Positions 7,190 through 10,574 of a stretch of 10,574 nt of DNA are shown one piece after another. Within the stretch, counting starts at the first letter, position 1. Every line of letters begins with the position of its first letter. The stretch comes from Treponema sp. (lineage in GTDB: Bacteria; Spirochaetota; Spirochaetia; Treponematales; Treponemataceae), in assembly GCA_017421145.1 (NCBI GenBank), contig JAFOTA010000166.1, forward strand, positions 1 through 10,574. The letters are read 5' to 3'. The position numbers and the translations under genes are program-made. Under the pieces are notes generated by a model. That model had not been told where the DNA came from, did no database searches, and saw only the letters and a program-made list of their open reading frames with translations.

Positions 7190-8319
7190 GCCTCCACCTC
7201 TTCTTTTTCTTCTTCTACTTTTTCAAGACCTTCAATTGCCTTGACCGTACTCTCGACTATACCGCCGCGCTCACCTTCATTGAATGCCGCTTCATGTATT
7301 TCAACAGGCAGCTGCTTTGAATCGATTGAGTTCTGCGCAAAAATGATATAATCAGTTCTGGTAAACAAAGACACTATCGTCAAAACCGCATCTTCCTGAA
7401 GTTCGGAAAGCATGCCGCCGGTCACGTTGAAAATAACGGAAGAAATCCTTTTGGTGGTTACCGAGCTGAACGGAACTCCGAACCTTGAATCAAGGTAAGT
7501 CCTCATGAGCTGCTGCCATTCTGCCGCATATTCAGCATCGGAGCATTTTTTCACCGAAAGCTTCTTGAGCTTGCGCCTTGTCATCTTGGATACTTTTATA
7601 AGCCCCAGACGCTCACGGAGATTGTACCAGAATTCCTGAATTGAACGGATTTTTGCAAGAACAAAGCAGATTCCGAACAAAAGTATCACGCCGACCACGA
7701 TCAAAGTCCAGATTATGTAGTTCGTTCCCGGAAGAAGAATCGGGGAAACAGGCGGACGCAGGCTTACGGCACCAAGCTTTTCAGAAAGCGAAATTATGTT
7801 GACCGGCTTGAGCTTTATTTTATATGGAGCCGGATTTATTCCTGAATCTATCGCCATGGTATCGACCTGTTCTTCAAAACCTTCGGATTCAGAATCTTCA
7901 GCAGCTTCTTTTTGCACTATGACGGCATCTTTACCAAGGCAGCATGCGCTCAAATTGAATTCAGGAATCGTAAGCTCCCCGGTTACCCACGGAATGAATT
8001 TTATAAGAAGGGTATAGCTCATTCCGTTCCTGTGGAGCGAAACTTCATTTACGGTATAACGCTCGTCGCTGTCGGCAAAAGGTTTCAACGCCGGATTCAG
8101 ATAAAGCGTGTCACCGTCAATATGCTTGGAAGAGGCAAGGGTAAAAAAATCAACGCCGCTGTTGAAAGTGTAGTTCAGCTGTACTTCATCGCCTACATAA
8201 ACTTCCGACGGCAAAACAATCTGCTGTACAAAATCATCCGAGCCTTTGTTTTTGGAATCCGCAAAAGCAGACAGAAAAACCGTTATAAAAATCAGCGGAA
8301 TCAGAATTAGCTTTTTCAT
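7186..8319 (-). CDS. Exported, membrane-anchored protein with DUF4381/BatD-like cytoplasmic tail
   Basis: A 377-residue protein that I do not recognise as a named gene. Residues 1-20 are a signal peptide (MKKLILIPLIFITVFLSAFA). Residues 30-180 form a beta-rich outer domain with VLPSEVYVGDEVQLNY, the kind of opening seen in BatD-like Ig domains. An acidic linker occurs around 136-152. One membrane helix (about 200-222) is followed by a basic cytoplasmic part (225-260). A tail then contains EWQQLMRTYLDSRFGVPFSS and TTKRISSVIF, resembling the W-x-x-L-x-x-YL pattern of DUF4381 proteins and BatD tails. It occupies the slot between DUF58 and BatA where DUF4381 genes sit in other bacteria. The start is the ATG at 8319. 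It overlaps the DUF58 stop as ATGA, has AGGG at 8326-8323, and opens the signal peptide. An upstream extension to 8418 would read through DUF58 coding sequence and is rejected. The 3' end shares ATGA with batA. Confidence 0.8.
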   Translation of the reverse strand: MKKLILIPLIFITVFLSAFADSKNKGSDDFVQQIVLPSEVYVGDEVQLNYTFNSGVDFFTLASSKHIDGDTLYLNPALKPFADSDERYTVNEVSLHRNGMSYTLLIKFIPWVTGELTIPEFNLSACCLGKDAVIVQKEAAEDSESEGFEEQVDTMAIDSGINPAPYKIKLKPVNIISLSEKLGAVSLRPPVSPILLPGTNYIIWTLIVVGVILLFGICFVLAKIRSIQEFWYNLRERLGLIKVSKMTRRKLKKLSVKKCSDAEYAAEWQQLMRTYLDSRFGVPFSSVTTKRISSVIFNVTGGMLSELQEDAVLTIVSLFTRTDYIIFAQNSIDSKQLPVEIHEAAFNEGERGGIVESTVKAIEGLEKVEEEKEEVEA

Positions 8320-9197
8320 ATACCCTGTCTGTCCCTTGTTGAGAAAAATCTGGTCAACTCTTTGAGGCAGTCCGAATTTGTGTTGAGCACAAACGGAATA
8401 CCACCACGGCGGCGGCACTCATGATCCCACTGCGTCATGCGTGTTTCGTTCGCTTCCCTCCACTTTCTGCGGAATGCTGATGATGACGTCGGCAAAACCA
8501 TGCGCGCACCGGTTTCTGTATCCGCAAACGGGATTGACCCTACTTCCGGGAGATGTTCATCCATGCCGTCTGCAATTTTCACTGCAACGACATCATTTCT
8601 CTGGCAAAGATAACCGAATGCCTGTCCCCATGATGTAGTGCGGAAATCAGAAAACACCATAATAAGCGTGCGTTTTTTCAAAAGACGCTGGCAGCCTAGC
8701 AAAGCAGATTCCAATGATGAACCGCCCGTTCCGTAATCATCGACTTTTTCGAATTCGGAAAGAAGGAGCATCACCTGATCATGTCCGGGAGCCGGAGAGC
8801 AGTTGAAGCGGATTTTACCGTCATAAATCACCGCACCGATCGGAGAAGCATTGTGGAATGATGCAAGAGTCAAAAGGGATGCACACTCTGCGGCAATCTC
8901 AAGGCGGGACTTTCTTCCTGAACCTGATTTCATTGAAGCAGACGCATCGATTACGACCATTACGTTGAGATCACGTTCCTCGTCGTACTGTTTTACGAAG
9001 GGACGGCACATTCTGGCTGTAACGTTCCAGTCTATAGTCCTGACATCATCTCCGTCCATATATTCACGCACACCGCTGAAATCAATACCACGGCCTTTGT
9101 ACAAAGAACGGAATGAACCGTTTCTCATGCCGTCAGCAAGAGCGAGTGAATTGAGGTGGAGAAGAGTCGCTTTTTTTGCTAAAGATGACCTATCCAT
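8316..9197 (-). CDS. DUF58 domain protein (VWA-like fold, MoxR partner)
   Basis: A 293-residue cytoplasmic protein of the DUF58 family. The signature block at 37-75 is present, with G-x-DF, VREYMDGDDVR, IDWNVTAR and an acidic YDEERDL. It runs into a VWA-like core with VVIDASASM (D84, S86, S88) and a later FSDF at 182-185. No membrane helix is visible, so this is the short form of DUF58, without N-terminal anchors. DUF58 genes nearly always follow moxR and are thought to work with the ATPase on a shared client; the exact role is not established. I choose ATG 9197, because AGAGG at 9212-9208 lies 10 bases upstream. A TTG at 9206 would add three residues but be only one base from that site. The gene follows moxR after 18 bases and overlaps the next gene by 4. 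Confidence 0.92.
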   Translation of the reverse strand: MDRSSLAKKATLLHLNSLALADGMRNGSFRSLYKGRGIDFSGVREYMDGDDVRTIDWNVTARMCRPFVKQYDEERDLNVMVVIDASASMKSGSGRKSRLEIAAECASLLTLASFHNASPIGAVIYDGKIRFNCSPAPGHDQVMLLLSEFEKVDDYGTGGSSLESALLGCQRLLKKRTLIMVFSDFRTTSWGQAFGYLCQRNDVVAVKIADGMDEHLPEVGSIPFADTETGARMVLPTSSSAFRRKWREANETRMTQWDHECRRRGGIPFVLNTNSDCLKELTRFFSTRDRQGI

Positions 9198-9207
9198 AAT
9201 TGCCAAG

Positions 9208-9212
9208 CCTCT
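9208..9212 (-). promoter_or_regulatory. Ribosome binding site of the DUF58 gene
   Basis: On the - strand AGAGG sits between the moxR stop (9218-9216) and ATG 9197, 10 bases before the ATG. It is too close (1 base) to serve the TTG at 9206, and so favours the shorter protein. Confidence 0.55.
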
Positions 9213-9215
9213 GGA

Positions 9216-10217
9216 TTAAGGGAGTGGCATAATCTCGATAATCTTGGAAATCAACTCGTCGGTTGAAACGGAATCTGCCGAAGCTTCGTAGTTCAATACC
9301 AGACGGTGACGGAGAACAGGTTTTGCCACTGACTGCACGTCTTCCGGGAGAACAAAGCTGCGTCCGTTGAAAAGAGCGGCAACCTTTGCGCACTGCAAAA
9401 GCGCGATTCCTGCACGCGGGGAAGCTCCGTAAGAAATATAATGGAGAACGTCGTTCTTTTTCTGACCAGATGCACGGCGTTCGTTTTTGGCAGGATCAGG
9501 CCGCGTGACGTTCACGATGGACACTATATAATTGATGATTTTGTCATCTGCTGTGATTGCCTCGACTGCATTCTTGCACTTGTTGAGCTGGTCGATGTTG
9601 AAAACGTTCTGCACGGGCTGGCTGATTGCATTTCCGTTTGACTTTACGATCTGGATTTCCTCTTCCGGCGTAGGATATGTAACGAGAAGCTTCATCAAAA
9701 AGCGGTCCTGCTCTGCTTCCGGCAGATTGTATGTTCCTTCCTGCTCAATCGGGTTCTGCGTTGCAAGCACGAAAAACGGTTCCGGGAGATGGTATGAAGT
9801 TTCTCCGATCGTCACCTGATGCTCGGCCATGGCTTCAAGAAGGGCGGACTGGACTTTTGCCGGCGCACGGTTGATTTCATCCGCAAGAACGATGTTTGAA
9901 AATACCGGACCACGGCGTACTGCGAATTTTGCAAGTGCCTGCTGATAGATGAGGGTTCCCGTAACATCAGCAGGGAGAAGGTCTGGGGTGAACTGTATTC
10001 TCTTGAACTCAAGCCCCGAAATTTCTGCAAAAGTGCGGACAGCGAGAGTCTTGGCAAGACCCGGCACACCTTCAAGCAAAATATGTCCCCCACCGATCAT
10101 GGCGGTAAGGATTCCATCTATGACTTCTTTCTGGCCTACAAGACGCTTGGCCACTTCCCTGCGGCAGTTATTGATGCTGGCGGTACATTCTTCCAGCTCG
10201 TATTTAGAAATTTCCAT
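9216..10217 (-). CDS. moxR: MoxR family AAA+ ATPase
   Basis: A 333-residue AAA+ ATPase of the MoxR family. The Walker A motif is GVPGLAKT (50-57, K56). Walker B is IVLADEINR (109-117, D113/E114). Sensor 1 is N155 in ATQNP, the arginine in EAEQDRF (R172) fits the family's finger position, and sensor 2 is R268 in GASPRAG. A lysine-rich insert (about 241-256) separates the TRP segment from GASPRA. MoxR proteins act as cytoplasmic chaperones that mature or load metal into VWA partners. The partners here would be DUF58, BatA and BatB, encoded next in the operon. The ATG at 10217 is chosen because AAGG at 10228-10225 is 7 bases upstream. A GTG at 10223 lies within that site and would add only two residues. 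It is the first gene of the operon, with a promoter candidate 29 bases upstream. Confidence 0.96.
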   Translation of the reverse strand: MEISKYELEECTASINNCRREVAKRLVGQKEVIDGILTAMIGGGHILLEGVPGLAKTLAVRTFAEISGLEFKRIQFTPDLLPADVTGTLIYQQALAKFAVRRGPVFSNIVLADEINRAPAKVQSALLEAMAEHQVTIGETSYHLPEPFFVLATQNPIEQEGTYNLPEAEQDRFLMKLLVTYPTPEEEIQIVKSNGNAISQPVQNVFNIDQLNKCKNAVEAITADDKIINYIVSIVNVTRPDPAKNERRASGQKKNDVLHYISYGASPRAGIALLQCAKVAALFNGRSFVLPEDVQSVAKPVLRHRLVLNYEASADSVSTDELISKIIEIMPLP

Positions 10218-10224
10218 ATCCACA

Positions 10225-10228
10225 CCTT
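10225..10228 (-). promoter_or_regulatory. Ribosome binding site of moxR
   Basis: AAGG on the - strand lies 7 bases from ATG 10217. The GTG at 10223 would leave only one base of spacing, so the site decides for the ATG. Confidence 0.6.
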
Positions 10229-10245
10229 AGTAAAAATATTCTATA

Positions 10246-10274
10246 ATATTACACGTTAAGGACAAAAAATTCAA
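10246..10274 (-). promoter_or_regulatory. Promoter candidate of the moxR-bat-smr operon
   Basis: On the - strand TTGAAT (10274-10269) and TAATAT (10251-10246) are separated by exactly 17 bases, a good match to a sigma-70 housekeeping promoter. The downstream stretch is AT-rich. Transcription would begin near 10238-10240, giving a leader of roughly 20 bases before the moxR start. No other strong promoter is seen at any later gene junction of the operon, which fits a single transcript. Confidence 0.6.
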
Positions 10275-10292
10275 CACTCATGGAGTTTTACA

Positions 10293-10318
10293 CAGGGCTG
10301 CGGCATGAAAACCAGGGC
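10293..10318. repeat. Two CAGGGC direct repeats, 20 bases apart
   Basis: The hexamer CAGGGC occurs at 10293-10298 and at 10313-10318, in the gap between the divergent genes. The repeat distance is about two helical turns, so a dimeric regulator could contact both from one face. They lie upstream of both proposed promoters. With only six bases each, chance is a real alternative. Confidence 0.25.
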
Positions 10319-10330
10319 AAAACCGATTTA

Positions 10331-10359
10331 TAGACGCTCGTCTTTTTTTAAGATAAAAT
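10331..10359 (+). promoter_or_regulatory. Weak promoter candidate of the divergent exported-protein gene
   Basis: TAAAAT at 10354-10359 is a fair -10 element. TAGACG at 10331-10336 matches the -35 consensus at four of six positions, with 17 bases between. Transcription would begin close to the ribosome site at 10368, giving a very short leader, which lowers confidence. Confidence 0.35.
10332..10343. repeat. 12-base inverted repeat AGACG-CT-CGTCT followed by a T run
   Basis: AGACG and CGTCT are perfect inverted arms around a two-base centre, followed by Ts to 10349. It could be an operator covering the -35 of the + strand promoter, or a very small terminator-like hairpin (4-bp stem, GCTC loop) on the + strand. 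No + strand gene ends just upstream, so an ordinary terminator makes little sense here. Confidence 0.3.
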
Positions 10360-10379
10360 ACACTGAAAAGGAGAAGTTT

Positions 10380-10574
10380 ATGATCAAAAAGATTCTTGCA
10401 GCAGCCGCATTGATTTCAAGCGTTTTTTTTGCTTCCGGGCAAAGCTTGGGCACTGATGAGACAACCGCCATACGCGAATTTTTCGAAGCCGGGAGTTATA
10501 TTGAGTACAGGAATTCATCCGGTCAGTACGTCATAAAAAGTCAGGACAAAATCATCGGGATAAGGGAAAGCAAA
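10380..10574 (+). CDS. Exported protein of unknown function, N-terminal part
   Basis: The frame is open from ATG 10380 to the window end, giving 65 residues. AAGGAG at 10368-10373 is 6 bases upstream, a strong ribosome site. Residues 1 to about 20 form a signal peptide (MIKKILAAAALISSVFFASG), so the protein is exported. There is no lipobox cysteine in the visible part. The mature start is polar, with an acidic segment (TDETTAIREFFEAGSYIEYR) and then QYVIKSQDKIIGIRESK. I do not recognise the family from this fragment. It is transcribed divergently from the moxR-bat operon across a 162-base gap, so the two could share control, though nothing in the fragment itself ties it to Bat function. Confidence 0.8.
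   Translation, partial: MIKKILAAAALISSVFFASGQSLGTDETTAIREFFEAGSYIEYRNSSGQYVIKSQDKIIGIRESK

Noticed and set aside
7912..8310. 132-residue open frame on the + strand
   Set aside because: It is antisense to the signal peptide and outer domain of the gene at 7186-8319. No ribosome site or domain is seen.
8320..8418. N-terminal extension of the DUF4381/BatD-like protein to 410 residues
   Set aside because: The extra 33 residues (PPPWWYSVCAQHK and on) lie wholly within the DUF58 gene in another frame and would bury the signal peptide. The ATG at 8319 has an ATGA overlap and a ribosome site.
10332..10349. Intrinsic terminator
   Set aside because: The stem is only 4-5 bp and no + strand gene ends upstream. 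An operator or chance is likelier, so it is listed only as an inverted repeat.
1..10574. CRISPR array, tRNA, rRNA, insertion sequence or toxin-antitoxin pair
   Set aside because: No regular spaced repeats, cloverleaf-like sequence, transposase motif or small paired genes were seen on either strand.

Overview
The window looks like chromosomal DNA of a spirochaete, most likely a Treponema relative. The reasons are the gene order (MoxR, DUF58, a BatD/DUF4381-like protein, BatA, BatB with TPR, BatD-like), the moderate base composition and a relaxed spirochaete-type lipobox. This assignment is inference from protein style, not from a marker gene. I see no rRNA, tRNA, CRISPR array, insertion sequence or phage gene. 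Coding density is very high, and the only gap of note is about 160 bp near the right end.

Left end, + strand (1-2654): the C-terminal part of a family 5 (oligopeptide/dipeptide type) ABC transporter solute-binding protein. It is followed 12 bp later by ygiQ, a radical SAM protein of unresolved function with a second conserved cysteine cluster. The end of ygiQ overlaps convergently by 18 bp with the last gene of the leftward operon.

Centre and right, - strand (10217 down to 2637): one tightly packed operon of seven genes, read right to left. They are a MoxR AAA+ ATPase, a DUF58 protein with a von Willebrand A-like fold, a secreted or anchored protein with a DUF4381/BatD-like cytoplasmic tail, BatA (VWA), BatB (VWA fused to TPRs), a BatD-like protein carrying a C-terminal bacterial SH3 domain, and a small Smr-domain protein. 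Three junctions are 4-base ATGA stop/start overlaps, one is a 49-base overlap, and one gene's stop codon sits inside the next gene's ribosome binding site. A good promoter candidate (TTGAAT, 17 bp, TAATAT) lies just upstream of moxR. The set should form a membrane complex. MoxR and DUF58 would be cytoplasmic, the VWA domains, TPRs, BatD-like domain and SH3 would be on the outer face of the inner membrane, and the DUF4381-like tail would reach back into the cytoplasm. MoxR probably remodels or loads the VWA proteins. The substrate is unknown. The old name (Bacteroides aerotolerance) is historical.

Right end, + strand (10380-10574): the start of a divergently transcribed gene for a small exported protein that I do not recognise.

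The most interesting points are a complete lipoprotein-type signal sequence buried inside the BatB-TPR fusion and the placing of BatE-type modules (TPR and SH3) on the tails of BatB and BatD. The translational coupling of an Smr nuclease-type gene to the Bat operon also deserves a look.
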